Shown: in pieces, positions 45,515 to 57,100 of the stretch | Numbering within the stretch: the first letter of the stretch is position 1 | How the letters are laid out: every line of letters starts with the position of its first letter | Assembly (NCBI GenBank): GCA_009363875.1 | Contig: CM018695.1 | Coordinates: forward strand, 63,669,433 to 63,733,432 | Source: Mikania micrantha | Lineage: Eukaryota > Streptophyta > Magnoliopsida > Asterales > Asteraceae | Length of the DNA: 64,000 nucleotides | Direction: 5' to 3' | Notes under the pieces: generated by a model | What the model was told of the DNA's origin: nothing | Databases searched by the model: none | What the model saw: only the letters and a program-made list of their open reading frames with translations | Program-made: the position numbers and the translations under genes

Positions 45515-47529
45515 GTTTTCTCAAGTTTAGACAAGAATGTCGAAGGAAAAGTTAGATTCGGTGACAACTCATGTGTAAAGATTTGGGGAAGGGGTCAATC
45601 ATCCTAGAAGGAAATACAGGAGAACATAGACTACTTACAGATGTGTACTACATACCACATCTAAAGAGCAATATCTTGAGTCTTGGCCAGGCTACTAAGG
45701 GAGGATGTGAAGTAAGGATGAAGGATGACTTACTATGGCTGTATGAGAAAAGTGGGAAACTGTTAATGAAAATGCAAATGGCCACTAACCGGTTGTACAA
45801 GATCAACCTGAAGATTGGGTCACCAATGTGCTTCAAGACTGAAGTGAGTACTGAAGTAGTGAGCAATGAAGCTTGGATTTGGCATGGAAGGTTAGGGCAT
45901 GTAAACTTCAATTCACTAAGATCCATGACTCAAAAACAAATGATTTGGAGGGTTCCTACAGTTAATCATGCATCACAAGTCTGTGAAGCATGTTTGGCTG
46001 GAAAACACTCTCGGCAACCATTCCTAGAGGTGTCAAAGTATAGGTCGCAACAACCATTGCAGCTTCTCTCAATGGATCTATGTGGGTCAATCACTCCAGA
46101 AACTCCAGGAGGAAATCGGTATTTTCTGCTTCTTGTAGATGATTGTACAAGATTTATGTGGGTGTATATGCTAAAGAGCAAAGATCAAGCATTTGAAACC
46201 TTTAAAATGTACATAGCAAAGGTTGAGAATGAACTAGGTGTGAGGATTAAAGCACTTAGATCAGATAGAGGAGGAGAGTTTACCAATCAAGAGTTTAACC
46301 AGTTTTGTGACAAGGAAGGAATAATGAGGCCTCTAACTGCTCTAGATTCCCCTCAACAGAATGGAACTGTGGAGAGGAGGAATAGTTCTATTCTGAACAT
46401 GACTAGAAGTATCTTGAAGGCAATGAATGTGCCTCAAATATTCTGGGCAGAAGGTGTTAGACACTCAGTCTACATTTTGAATAGAGTAGCAACAAAGGCT
46501 CTGAAGCATTGTACCTCCTATGAAGCATTAAAGAAGAGGAAACCGAATTTGCAACACTTAAAGATATTTGGATGTGTGGGATATGTGAAAGTCCTGAAAA
46601 CAAATATCAGGAAGTTGGATGACAGGAGCACTCCTATGGTGTATTTAGGGGTCGAGGCTGGAACAAAGGCTCATCGAATGTATGATTTAAAGAATAAAAG
46701 GGTTGTTGTAAGTCGAGATGTGCACTTTGAAGAAAGCAAATAGTGGAATTGGACAGAATATCTTAGTGAAGAGCAGAATGGAGATAAGGATGATGAGTTC
46801 CATGTTCACATAGATAGTATGCTGCCCAATGAAGAGAGTCAAGAGGCTGATGAACGGGTGTCTAGATTTACAGATCCTGAACTTTCTGAAGATTCAGATC
46901 ATCATAGCCATGAAGCTGTTGATAAAGCGGGCTCACATAATCAAGTTCAGGAGTTTGATCAAGAAAAATTGAGAAGGTCTTCTAGAACTACGAAGCTTTC
47001 CTCGAGGCTAGCCGGGTGTGTATTAGATGGGAAAGTGAATAAGGGAAGACATCAAGAGGAAGAAGAAGTAGTTGACCTGTTATTAGCTTTAGAAGAAGAA
47101 CCCATGAGTTATCAAGAGGCTGTGAAAGAAAAGGCCTGGAGAGATGCCATGGATGAGGAAATTTGATCTATTGAGAAGAATAAGACTTGGCTTTTAACTA
47201 AGTTGCCTATGAAATGTAAGGCTATTGGTTTGAAATGGGTGTTTAAGGTGAAAAAGGATGAGATGGAGATTGTTACTAGACACAAAGCTCGTTTGGTGGC
47301 TAAAGGGTATGTGCAGCAGCTTGGAATTGATTTTGAAGAAGCATTTGCACATGTTGCAAGGATTGAAACGATTAGGTTAATTCTTGCAATCTCGGCTAAA
47401 ATGGGTTGGAGTGTATATCATTTGGATGTTAAAACAACTTTCTTGCATGGGGATTTAAAGGAGAATGTTTATGTAAAGTAACGAGAAGGATATGAGAAGA
47501 AAGGTGCAGAAATGAAAGTCTACAAGTTG
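45515..47529 (+). pseudogene. Ty1-copia pol: protease end, integrase, partial reverse transcriptase
   Basis: After a frameshift near 45590 the frame runs through VYYIPHLKSNILSLGQ and the integrase zinc domain (HGRLGHVNF, then CEACLAGKHSRQPF). The core has MDLCGSITPETPGG, RSDRGGEFTNQEF and SPQQNGTVERRNS, with D-D-E residues present. Stops at 46741, 47164 and 47479 break the linker and RT. RT starts (GLKWVFKVKKDEME, HKARLVAKGYVQ, VYHLDVKTTFLHG) and ends abruptly at 47529, where TGTAACATC begins. The catalytic YVDD, RNase H and 3' LTR are absent. Confidence 0.8.
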
Positions 47530-47982
47530 TGTAACATCACTGTATTTCAAGCATTTCATTACATAAATGTTTGTACTGTTAAGACCTGATATGATAATTG
47601 TTAATGACTATGAATTATTGGATGTTATTATTATTGGTATACATCGTTGAGAACGTATATTATCACAATGAGCATAAACCATGGGAAGTTTAGTTTGAAA
47701 TACAACTAAACAGAACCAGAGAGTTTATTACAGTTGAATTAATATGATATGGACTGTTGATTTGGAATGGTAGTGGTATGGGATTCTATAACCAAAGATA
47801 GGCAAGGATATAATCATGGTCTATCGAAGAGGTGGTGGGATGGCGGCTGAGGCAATTGCGACGACCTCTACGTATGGCCTATACATAAACCATCTTCGGT
47901 TTATCATGATTATGTCAATGTTGAGGCTTTGGTGAGGAGAATCCGGAGTTTTGGTTTGGAATGGAAAGGATTTATGAGTTGG
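47530..47982 (+). repeat. long-LTR gypsy family fragment between two LTR heads
   Basis: It starts TGTAACATCACTG at the copia break. The middle (about 47820-47890, GGTGGTGGGATGGCGGC through GGCCTATACATAA) resembles the TATA-bearing repeats at 63560-63960. A second TGTAACATC begins at 47983. AGTTG precedes both heads (47525-47529 and 47977-47981). Its status as a separate solo LTR or as the tail of a neighbouring element is unresolved. Confidence 0.4.
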
Positions 47983-49159
47983 TGTAACATCTGTGCCGGA
48001 ATCGTTACCGGAACAGTAATCTGTACAGTAACTAGGAGAAATACTTAGAAGCTATTAACATTCGATGATAAACATAAACTATGACACGTTGTTTCTGAGA
48101 TTCTGATTTAAACCTCATGGTTTAAACAGTCAGAAACACATCAGACAATCATGAACAGATGCAAACATGCTTGATTTTTTGTATTATTAGGTTTAAACGT
48201 ATGTGAGGATAAACAGAACAAAACAATAACAGTTGTTGTTACGAAATGCTAAACTGACAAACTATTCGTATAGGTGACGATCTGTACGAATAGATCTGAA
48301 AGTTTAACGATCTGAAACGATGATTTAAAAGTAGAAAACAAAATCAGAAAGTGAAACGTACGATCGTGTTCGTACAGTTAGCGCTCTGTACGAAGACGCG
48401 TGTAAGTGCGTTTTCTGACGAAACGAAAACGAAAACGATTCGAACGATAATAAATTTAAGGAAATATAATATTTCCTGTTTTACAATTTTGAAACTCCTC
48501 ATAAATCAATTTAAACGAAACTATTTTAATTTAAAGCGCGTAAAACAAAATACGCGAATAAATACAGAAACGCGTAAGAATAATAAATTACGACCGATAA
48601 TTCAAGAAAATAATATTTAAACACATTATTAGAAATAAACAACTTCCAAACATTTCGAAATAAGTCTTTTATTTAAATTATGAAAACACGCGCGTTACGA
48701 TCTGGAAACGCGACGAAAACGAGAACCGAACAACCGAAACGAACCCGAATACCCTCGGAGTAAATAAACGTTGAAAGAACGCTTTTCTTTCATTTTTACA
48801 CATCTCACTCTCTCTAGCTCTCATTCCCGTCATATCTCTCTCTCTCTCTAAGATCTTCTCTTCAACCTTCAAGATCAAGCCCATTTCTTGGTGAAATCGT
48901 GAGTATTTGGTGTCCACGCGAAGCTCTCATCACCCTCTACACGGAAGTACAACTAATCTGGTGTTTTACCTAGCCGGATTCGAGGTATGGGTCTATGAAT
49001 CTCACGGATTTAGGGTTTTCATCTTGTTTAAGTTCGACCCACACACAACCGGTTTTGTTTTTGGTTAGTTTCTTTGAATTCCTACTCCACGAGGACTTGT
49101 CTGTGTGTAACAACATCTTAGGAACCTCACACAATAGATTAACAGCTCGAGGGGATGAT

Positions 49160-49570
49160 AGAGTGCAGGGTTCGTTTGGTAACCAAGCGGCGAACCTGTG
49201 AGTTGGCAGAGAAGGACTGGGACGAACCTTTTTCCTTCCTTTGGCGAACCTTGCAACAGAAGCTAGCCTTGGGTTCGTGGGTCACCATTAGCCGAACCCT
49301 CCTCAATGGTCACGAACCCCGACCCAGCGAACCTAGCTTCCCATGCGAACCATTTACCGAACCCATGCATAAGTGCATGGGCGGACTATTGAATAACCTA
49401 CACACTTTGGGCGAACCCCTGTGCATGAGCGAACCCTCATGACCACGAACCTGCATGGTTCTTTTGCCGAACCTCTGTGGAGGACACGAACCCTGGACGA
49501 ACCATGCTAGCCAATGCCGATCAGATAACCGAACCATAGGTTCACGAACCTTAGGAAGATACATGAAGGT
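49160..49570 (+). repeat. CGAACC motif array in long LTR
   Basis: GCGAACC, CCGAACC and ACGAACC recur about 15-20 times in 400 bp at irregular spacing. Not coding. Confidence 0.6.
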
Positions 49571-49732
49571 TCACTGGTCAAGTGGGCCTTTTCGTTCGAT
49601 CCAGTATACACCCCGATTAATTGGGGTCACATAGGCCCATTAACCGGCCCAGAATCTACTATCTCGGCCCAAGTGGTAACTTGGCCCAATCCATCACCGA
49701 TTGAATACTAGCCCACCTTGATTTGGCCCATG

Positions 49733-49737
49733 ATCAT
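49733..49737. other. target-site duplication ATCAT, left
   Basis: ATCAT precedes the LTR here and follows it at 61461-61465. Confidence 0.9.
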
Positions 49738-50734
49738 TGTCACACCCCCAAATTCCCACTTGTGGCAAATGTCCACGTGGATGTGACGTGTCCAGAATCA
49801 CAGCTCAAGGTCATATAGAACACCTCTATATGCGTTTACAAATCCAATGTTTGACACATACACAATTAAAATAGTTTGCAGCGGAAAAAGTATTTCATCA
49901 TATAGCAGCGGAATATTCAAATGTTTGACATATGCAGCGGAAAATCAAAAGTTGTTAAACACTACGATGTTTGATAAAGATACATATTCATAATAAACAG
50001 TTTTTGCATGAAAACATAAATAAATGCATGTAGGTCCTATGCCCGATCCCCTACGTGCATTCCTGGCATCCATAGTCTGCTAGTTACCTGAGAATACAAG
50101 TTTGAAAACAAGTGTCAACACAATGGTTGGTGAGTTCACAGGTTTTGATATACATATAGTAATGAAAAGTGTGTCATGCTGTTTATCAATGTTAGTACCG
50201 AGCCCTAGGCCCAAAGTGTCAGTGCGTCACTACCGAACTAGACTTGTTTGCTCTTGCCTCCGCTATGCCTCGTATACATAGCAAGTTAGGTCAGAATTTG
50301 CACGGGTTATGACACTCAGTCAACATGGTGCCCCGTGGGGTTAGTCATTCCCTAATGGATCCATCCAATCTACCACGTTGTTTGTACATTAACGGTAAGA
50401 CTTTGTGAGGGCTTGTAACGAGTTCAACACTTAATGTTTGTCCAATAAACCAGCATACACAATAGTGTTTGTACAGTAATAATGTTTGACTCGATGCAAC
50501 TAGTATTCTCCCCCTATTTAAAAGCATTTGAAAAAGAGTAAAGAGGGGCCGTAAACTCACCTTAGTGATCGAGAAAGATATGCGTAAGCTCCCCGAGTAA
50601 GTAGCACGTCGGTCACCGGCAACCTATATCGTATACCGTACGTGAGTTCGTGTATGTGACCGTGCTAGTGTTCGTGTTAGTGCTCATGTTTGTGTCCAAC
50701 AACCCTTAGTTGTTCATGTTTGTCCGTGTCGGTC

Positions 50735-50875
50735 CACAATGACCGTGTTTGCTCGTGTTGGTCCACATTGACCGTGTTTGACCATGTTTGACCGAAGTTG
50801 ACCGTGTTTGACCAAAGTTGACCGTGTTTGACCAAAGTTGATCGTGTTTGACCAAAGTTGATCGTGTCAAGTCAA
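50735..50875 (-). repeat. TTGACC-rich 20-bp minisatellite in LTR
   Basis: Units like TTGACCGTGTTTGACCAAAG repeat several times (plus-strand reading), giving about eight TTGACC motifs. The 5' LTR copy is at about 59431-59572. Confidence 0.75.
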
Positions 50876-50969
50876 CGACCCGTTGGTGATCCGTGTGACA
50901 GTTGTGAATCGTGTAGCAATCGTGTAAGTGTTTGTCGTGTGCAAAACGCGTAAATCGCGTCTATGGACA

Positions 50970-51611
50970 ACTTACTATTTATAGTAAGTTTCCATTTATG
51001 GAAAGTTCACAAAGCATATCGGTTTTATAGTTCTAGCATGCTTGTTAGTCCTACGTGATCATGTTAACACATAACACATCATCATGCAATATCACATAAG
51101 AAGTCATGTTCATCATGATTGTACATAAAAGTTTCCTAAAATGGAAAGTTTCCATTTTTAGCATACGTGTTATCGGAAACCATCTAACTTAGTATCTAAT
51201 CCACATATTATAACATAATAAGTCATTTAGCATGCTCAAATAATATAACACGTTGACGGATCGGTTTTTGTAAAAATAAAGTTACTATAAATAGTAACTT
51301 TGTGGTTTTTGCATAAAAATGACCATTTGACATTTCTAAACCATTTTCACATTACCAATCCTCATAATAATCAATCTAGCATCATTCTAAACATACCAAT
51401 ATATCCAAATCGTCTCCCATCATTATTTCGACCCGAAAAGTTACTAAATATAGTAACTTTGTCAAAAATGACCATAAACATTATCAATATTACATTTGAA
51501 CATCATAATTATTCTAATAACATTTAAGTAGCAATCTATAAGCATGCATGATACCATATATCATTCACATCACCATTTTACAATCAAAAAGTTTCTATTA
51601 TTAGAAAGTTT
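50970..51611 (-). repeat. five hairpins at ~155-bp spacing in LTR
   Basis: Inverted repeats of the type AAAGTTACTA...TAGTAACTTT lie at 50970-50989, 51128-51151, 51278-51301, 51436-51460 and 51588-51611. Their centres are 150-160 bp apart. The 5' LTR carries the same set (first at 59667). Confidence 0.75.
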
Positions 51612-52243
51612 GTCAAAATCTTCATTTTAAATCTATCCAACATCATCTAGCCATGTATTCTTATTCCAATATCAATAAGGAACATTTCTACATACTCAAA
51701 GTCATTGCAATACTCATGGATCATACATGCATGGTGATATTTCAACACTTTATGAACAAATCATGAAATCCTTACATACACATCATCATAGATCATCACC
51801 AAATGCATTCTAATCATGTTAGATCATCATAAATCATCTTAAAATCAACAAACCCATATTATAAATTCGTGCATGTGAGCCATGGGTGCTTGCATGTGGG
51901 TTTTAACACATGCATGTGTGTGTGGTGGTGAGAAATGGACATTCTAGCCATGGGGGATGTAAATACTACCTTCTAAGGCTCCAAGAAGGCTGAGATGATG
52001 ATAAAATCGAGCTAGAAGGCTTCTAAGAGCTTCTGGACAGCAGGTTCCTCAACGAATAAGAAGATGGTGGTGATGGGTGGTGGTCTAGGGAGTCACCAAG
52101 CTTCAATCTTCCAAGCTTTGAGCTTCAATAGGGTCTCCAATGGTGGAAAATGGTTGAATACTGGTGTAGAAGACGAATGTGGTCGAATGGTGGCGTGCTT
52201 GGCCGAAGAAAATGATTAAGGTAGAGTAGGATATGATTTTCTT

Positions 52244-52254
52244 GGGTTTATAAA
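52244..52254 (-). promoter_or_regulatory. TATA-like box, 3' LTR copy
   Basis: CTTTATAAACCC on the minus strand, just downstream of the CG-rich palindromes. The active copy would be the one in the 5' LTR (60943-60953). Confidence 0.4.
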
Positions 52255-52275
52255 GATTTTCTGCGAACTGGGTCT

Positions 52276-52402
52276 CCTCGCGTAGCGCGACGCGGGTCAG
52301 GTTTGGTCTCGCGTAGCGCGAGGGAGTTCGGCGTTCAAATTTCCCCCGCCCCCCTGTCGCGTACCGCGACAGGTTCCTTGTGGGCATTCGCGTAGCGCGA
52401 CA
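52276..52402 (-). repeat. four CGCGTAGCGCGA palindromes in LTR
   Basis: TCGCGTAGCGCGAC, CTCGCGTAGCGCGAG, GTCGCGTACCGCGAC and TTCGCGTAGCGCGAC lie within about 125 bp; the middle two are perfect inverted repeats. The 5' LTR copy is at about 60974-61100. Confidence 0.8.
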
Positions 52403-52728
52403 GATTCTCTGATGAGCCCAATAGGCCCAATTTAGTGGGTTTGATCCGTTCGTCGCCGTTTTCACGTCTACGAACTATCGTTTGGCCTTGTTTGAACTTC
52501 CAAGTTCAATGTGTGAGTGTTTCGTGAGGTTTCGAGTGTTGTGCTACACAATGTGCTAGACGTTCACCAACGTTCGTGTGTTTTGACACGTGTGTGCTGT
52601 TTGCCGATAATTCTACGAATTGTCTAGTCATGTGTCAGTGTTCGTACTATCGTGCCACGTGTACATAATGTATTTAAATAAACATTTAAATAAAATCAAA
52701 GCTGACCTGGAAATTACGGGGTGTCACA

Positions 52729-52740
52729 TCCTCCCCATGT
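52729..52740 (-). other. polypurine tract
   Basis: ACATGGGGAGGA on the minus strand directly precedes the 3' LTR. Confidence 0.75.
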
Positions 52741-52763
52741 TAGAAAGAATTTCGTCCCGAAAT

Positions 52764-54131
52764 TCAACTTGTGTTGCCAGTGCTTGTCTGTTCCGCGAAC
52801 AGGTGTGGGTACTTTTGTTTCATCTGATCTTCACGTTCCCACGTGAATTCCGGTCCTCGTCGCGAATTCCATCGCACCTTCACTATTGGAATCTTGCTGA
52901 GTTTGAGCTTTTTGGTTTCTCGGTCCATAATTTCTACCGGTTCCTCAACGAAGTTCAATTGTTCGTCGATTTGTATTTCCTCAAGAGGAATAACAAGTGT
53001 CTCATCAGATAGGCACTTCTTGAGGTTCGAGATGTGGAATACGTTGTGTACACTGCTCAGTTCAACCGGCAGGTTCAGTTCGTAGGCTACAGGGCCTATT
53101 CGTTTTGTAATCTCGAACGGTCCAATGTAACGAGGGTTCAACTTTCCTCGTTTGCCAAACCGAATGACACCTTTCCAGGGCGAGACCTTGAGTAACACTC
53201 TGTCTCCCACCTGGAACTCTAGCGGTTTGCGTCGCTTGTCGGCGTAGCTTTTCTGTCTGTCCCGAGCTGCTGCCATTCGTTTGCGTATTTGCACGATCTT
53301 CTCAGTTGTCTCGTGCACCAGTTCTGGACCAGTCAGTTGGCTGTCTCCAACTTCCGCCCAGCAGATGGGTGATCGACACTTACGTCCGTAAAGTGCCTCG
53401 AATGGTGCAGCTTGAATGCTAGTGTGGTAGCTATTGTTATATGAGAACTCAACTAACGGTAGATGAGATTCCCAGCTACTACCAAAGTCAATGACACATG
53501 CCCGGAGCATGTCCTCCAGTGTCTGTATCGTTCGCTCACTTTGCCCGTCCGTCTGCGGGTGGTAAGCGGTACTCATGTCCAATCTCGTGCCCAAAGCCTT
53601 ATGCAAGGATTTCCAGAAATGCGACGTGAATCGACTGTCGCGGTCAGATATGATTGAGATTGGCACTCCATGTCGAGTGACCACTTCCTTTAAATAAATC
53701 CGAGTGAGTTTGTCTAGCTTGTCAGTCTCCTTGATCGGTAGAAAATGTGCAGACTTTGTCAGTCGGTCTACGATAACCCAGATGGTATCGCAACCACTTG
53801 CCGTCCTTGGCAGTTTAGTGATGAAATCCATGGAAATCTGCTCCCATTTCCACATTGGTAATTCCGGTTGTTGAAGTAACCCTGATGGCTTCTGGTACTC
53901 AACTTTGACTTTTGAGCACGTTAAACACTTACTTACGTAAGTTGCTATCTCAGCTTTCATGTTTGGCCACCAATAGGTTGTCTTCAAATCGTGATACATC
54001 TTGTCAGAGCCCGGATGTACGGAATACCGGCTCTTGTGAGCTTCGTCCATCACTACTTCTCTCAATCCTCCGTAGCGTGGAATCCAAATCCGTTCCATCA
54101 GATAGTAAGCCCCGTCACCCTTTGCCTTCAA
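52764..54131 (-). CDS. integrase with C-terminal chromodomain
   Basis: 455 codons in the same frame as the upstream gag-pol ORF but separated from it by one TAA. Zinc-binding H32, H39, C69 and C72; catalytic triad D102 (MDFITKLP), D163 (SDRDSRF) and E199 (DGQSER), with the expected 35-residue spacing. A GPF/Y-type module (YIGPFEI) lies at ~335-341. A chromodomain-like segment follows at ~398-445 (IPIVKVRWNS, then TWEREDQMKQKYPHLF), typical of chromoviruses, where it is thought to guide integration to marked chromatin. There is no ATG at its 5' edge (TTG follows the stop), so expression would need readthrough, or the copy is defective. The rest looks intact. Confidence 0.85.
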   Translation of the reverse strand: MKAKGDGAYYLMERIWIPRYGGLREVVMDEAHKSRYSVHPGSDKMYHDLKTTYWWPNMKAEIATYVSKCLTCSKVKVEYQKPSGLLQQPELPMWKWEQISMDFITKLPRTASGCDTIWVIVDRLTKSAHFLPIKETDKLDKLTRIYLKEVVTRHGVPISIISDRDSRFTSHFWKSLHKALGTRLDMSTAYHPQTDGQSERTIQTLEDMLRACVIDFGSSWESHLPLVEFSYNNSYHTSIQAAPFEALYGRKCRSPICWAEVGDSQLTGPELVHETTEKIVQIRKRMAAARDRQKSYADKRRKPLEFQVGDRVLLKVSPWKGVIRFGKRGKLNPRYIGPFEITKRIGPVAYELNLPVELSSVHNVFHISNLKKCLSDETLVIPLEEIQIDEQLNFVEEPVEIMDRETKKLKLSKIPIVKVRWNSRRGPEFTWEREDQMKQKYPHLFAEQTSTGNTS

Positions 54132-54134
54132 TTA
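54132..54134 (-). other. single in-frame TAA in pol
   Basis: Codons read GAC-AAA-TAA-TTG-AAG around the stop, and the frame continues open for 455 codons into the integrase. A C-to-T change in a glutamine codon is the simplest explanation. Confidence 0.85.
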
Positions 54135-57100
54135 TTTATCCATGCCGCGCATGGCTTCAAGAGTGAGATTTTCAGCTTTTAAGGCTTCCTGTTGTGCGAT
54201 CCGTATCTGCTTTGGTAATTCAGAATGAATCGTGAGTTGTAGGGCACGCACGCGTTTTGTTGTTTCCTTCCTGCTCAACGCGTCGGCCACTACGTTGGCT
54301 TTGCCTGGATGATACTTGATGGCGCAATCATAATCACCTATGAGTTCAACCCATCTTCGTTGTCTCATGTTCAACTCTTTCTGGTCGAAGATGTGTTGTA
54401 GGCTCTTATGATCGGTAAAGATTGTACATTTCGTGCCGTATAAGTAGTGTCGCCAGATCTTCAAGGCAAACACTACGGCTCCCAACTCAAGGTCATGAGT
54501 CGTGTAATTCTTCTCATGCACCTTCAGTTGGCGTGAAGCGTATGCTATCACTTTCTCGCGTTGCATAAGCACGCAACCGAGTCCTTGTTTCGAGGCGTCA
54601 CAATACACCACGAAGTCTTCGCATCCTTCCGGTAGGGATAGGATAGGTGCAGTGCATAGTTTCTGTTTCAACAGGTTGAAAGCAGCTTCTTGTTTGTCTC
54701 CCCAATCGAACTTTTTGTCTTTATGAGTCAGGGATGTCAGTGATTGAGCAATCTTCGAGAATCCTTCAATGAATCTTCGGTAGTACCCGGCCAGACCTAG
54801 GAATTGTCGCACCTCAGTCGGAGTCTTGGGTGCTTCCCAGTTCTTAATTGCTTCAATCTTGGCTGGGTCTACGTGTATTCCCTGCTCATTAACCACGTGT
54901 CCAAGGAATTGGACTTCGCGTATCCAAAAGTCGCATTTTGAAAGCTTGGCGTACAACTGCTCTTTCTTTAATAGTTCTAAGACTAGCCTCAAATGCTCAG
55001 CATGTTCTTCCCGATTCTTCGAGTAAATCAGAATGTCGTCAATGAACACTATCACAAATTTGTCAAGATAGGGCTTGCACACTCTATTCATGAGATCCAT
55101 GAACACGGCTGGTGCGTTGGTCAGTCCAAAGGGCATAACCAAAAATTCGTAGTGTCCGTATCGGGTTCTAAAGGCAGTCTTAGGAATATCATTCTCCTGT
55201 ATCCTCAATTGATGGTAACCCGATCTTAAATCGATCTTGGAATAGTAGCTTGACCCTTGCAACTGGTCAAACAGATCGTCTATTCGCGGTAAGGGATATC
55301 GATTCTTGATCGTCACCTTGTTCAGCTCTCTGTAGTCGATACACATACGGAATGATCCGTCTTTCTTCTTTACGAACAAGACCGGTGCTCCCCAAGGTGA
55401 GAAGCTCGGTCTGATGAATCCCTTGTCTAACAGTTCTTGCAACTGGTTAGACAGTTCCTGCATCTCCGTTGGTGCTAGTCGGTATGGAGCCTTAGCAATC
55501 GGTGCTGCTCCTGGTGTAAGGTCTATCTGGAATTCGACTTGTCGCTGCGGAGGTAGTCCAGGTAGATCTTCGGGAAACACTTCGGGAAAATCGCGGACTA
55601 CAGCGATGTCCTCAATCTTCCTCTCCTTCTTTGGTTGCTCTGCGATGAGGGCTAGTATTGCAGTGTATCCCTTTTGTAGGTACTTGTTTGCCTTCATGCA
55701 TGATATGATGTTCAGAGGTACTCCCCGCCTTTCCCCCTGAATCGAGATCTGTTCTCCGTTCTGCAACGTCACTCGTACGATCTTCTCGTTGCATACGATC
55801 TCAGCTTGGTTAGCGGATAACCAATCCATTCCAACGACCACATCAAAGCTTCCGAGAGTCACCGGCATCAAGTCAATTTCGAGTTCGTGACCCGCCAAAA
55901 CCATGACGCATCCTCGAAAGATGTGTTGTGTTTCAATTAGCTTGCCGTCGGCTAGCTCTACGGTATACTTGTAGTCTAGTGGTGTTGGGGTAATATCTAG
56001 TAATTTGCTAAACTCACTGGATATAAAGCTCCTATCGGCACCGGTATCAAATAATATGCTAGCATAGACATTATTTAAAAGAAACGTACCGGTTACGATG
56101 TTTGGGTCATCCTTGGCTTCTCCCGAGCCAATCACAAAAGCTCTTCCTTTGGCCGCTCCTCCTCCGGCCTTCTTCAGTTGAGGACAATCCCTCCTCATGT
56201 GGCCCGGCTTGCCACATTCATAACACCCTCTAAGAGTGTTCTGGTTGTTGTTGTTATTCTGGTTCTGGTTGTGGTTGGGATTGTTGTTGTTGATGGGGAA
56301 TCTTGTTCTGCAATCCTTGGCCATATGGCCGTGTCTTCCGCACTTCAGGCAACGGTATCGTTCGCATTGCCCGGAGTGGTGGTATGAGCATCGGTTGCAC
56401 AATGGGTATTTCCCCTGATATACACCCTTCCCCTTGTCATCGGGTTGGGTGGCAGTGAAAGCTCTGGCTGGTGCAGATTTTTGTTGTTGTTGGGGTTGAT
56501 GAGCTTGCTGGTGGCTGGGTTCCCACTTCCTCTTCTGGCTCTCTTGAGGCTTCACATGCTCGCCTCGTTTTGGTAGCTTGCCCTGCGCTACAGCTTGATC
56601 GGTCAGTTTATGAGCCAGTCTGATCAGTGGTTGGATGGTGGTGATGTCAGACGCCATCACTATGCTTTGGAATTGCTCGGGCAATCCACTGATGAACTGC
56701 TCGATCTTCTTGTATTCCGGCGTCACCATAGCCGGGCATAGCTTACACAGCTCATGAAATCGAGTACAATATTGCTCGATCTCCGATCCCACCATCTTAT
56801 GCACCCAGAATTCCGCTTCCAGTTTGCGGATCTCATCACGAGGACAATATTCCTCATGCAGCAGTCGGGTAAAGTCGGTCCATGACATGGAGTTGGCACC
56901 GTCCAACCCCAAGGTTTGAACATGGGTGTTCCACCATGTAAGAGCTGGTCCCTCCAGTGTACCGGTTGCATACTTGACCCGGTTTTCTTCAGAACATTCG
57001 CACATGGCGAACACAGATTCTGCCTTCTCCACCCAACGAAGCATACCAACAGCTCCCTCAGTTCCCTTGAATTTGTGAGGGTGGCAGTTCAGGAAGGATT

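Larger units (their letters stand above)
47983..49737 (+). repeat. very long gypsy LTR, plus-strand copy, left part
   Basis: It starts TGTAACATCTGTGCCGG and shares blocks with the reverse complement of 14759-18427 (for example CGTACGATCGTGTTCGTACA near 48360 and the following TAGCGCTCTGTACG). The young chromovirus interrupts it at 49738; the rest resumes at 61466. Confidence 0.6.
49738..52728 (-). repeat. chromovirus 3' LTR
   Basis: 2991 bp. On the minus strand it begins TGTGACACCCCGTAATTTCC and ends GGGGGTGTGACA. Relative to the 5' LTR it lacks 34 bp near 52665 and two single bases. Confidence 0.93.

Noticed and set aside
55414..56418. Plus-strand ORFs within the chromovirus gag-pol
   Set aside because: Antisense shadows of the 1051-codon polyprotein.
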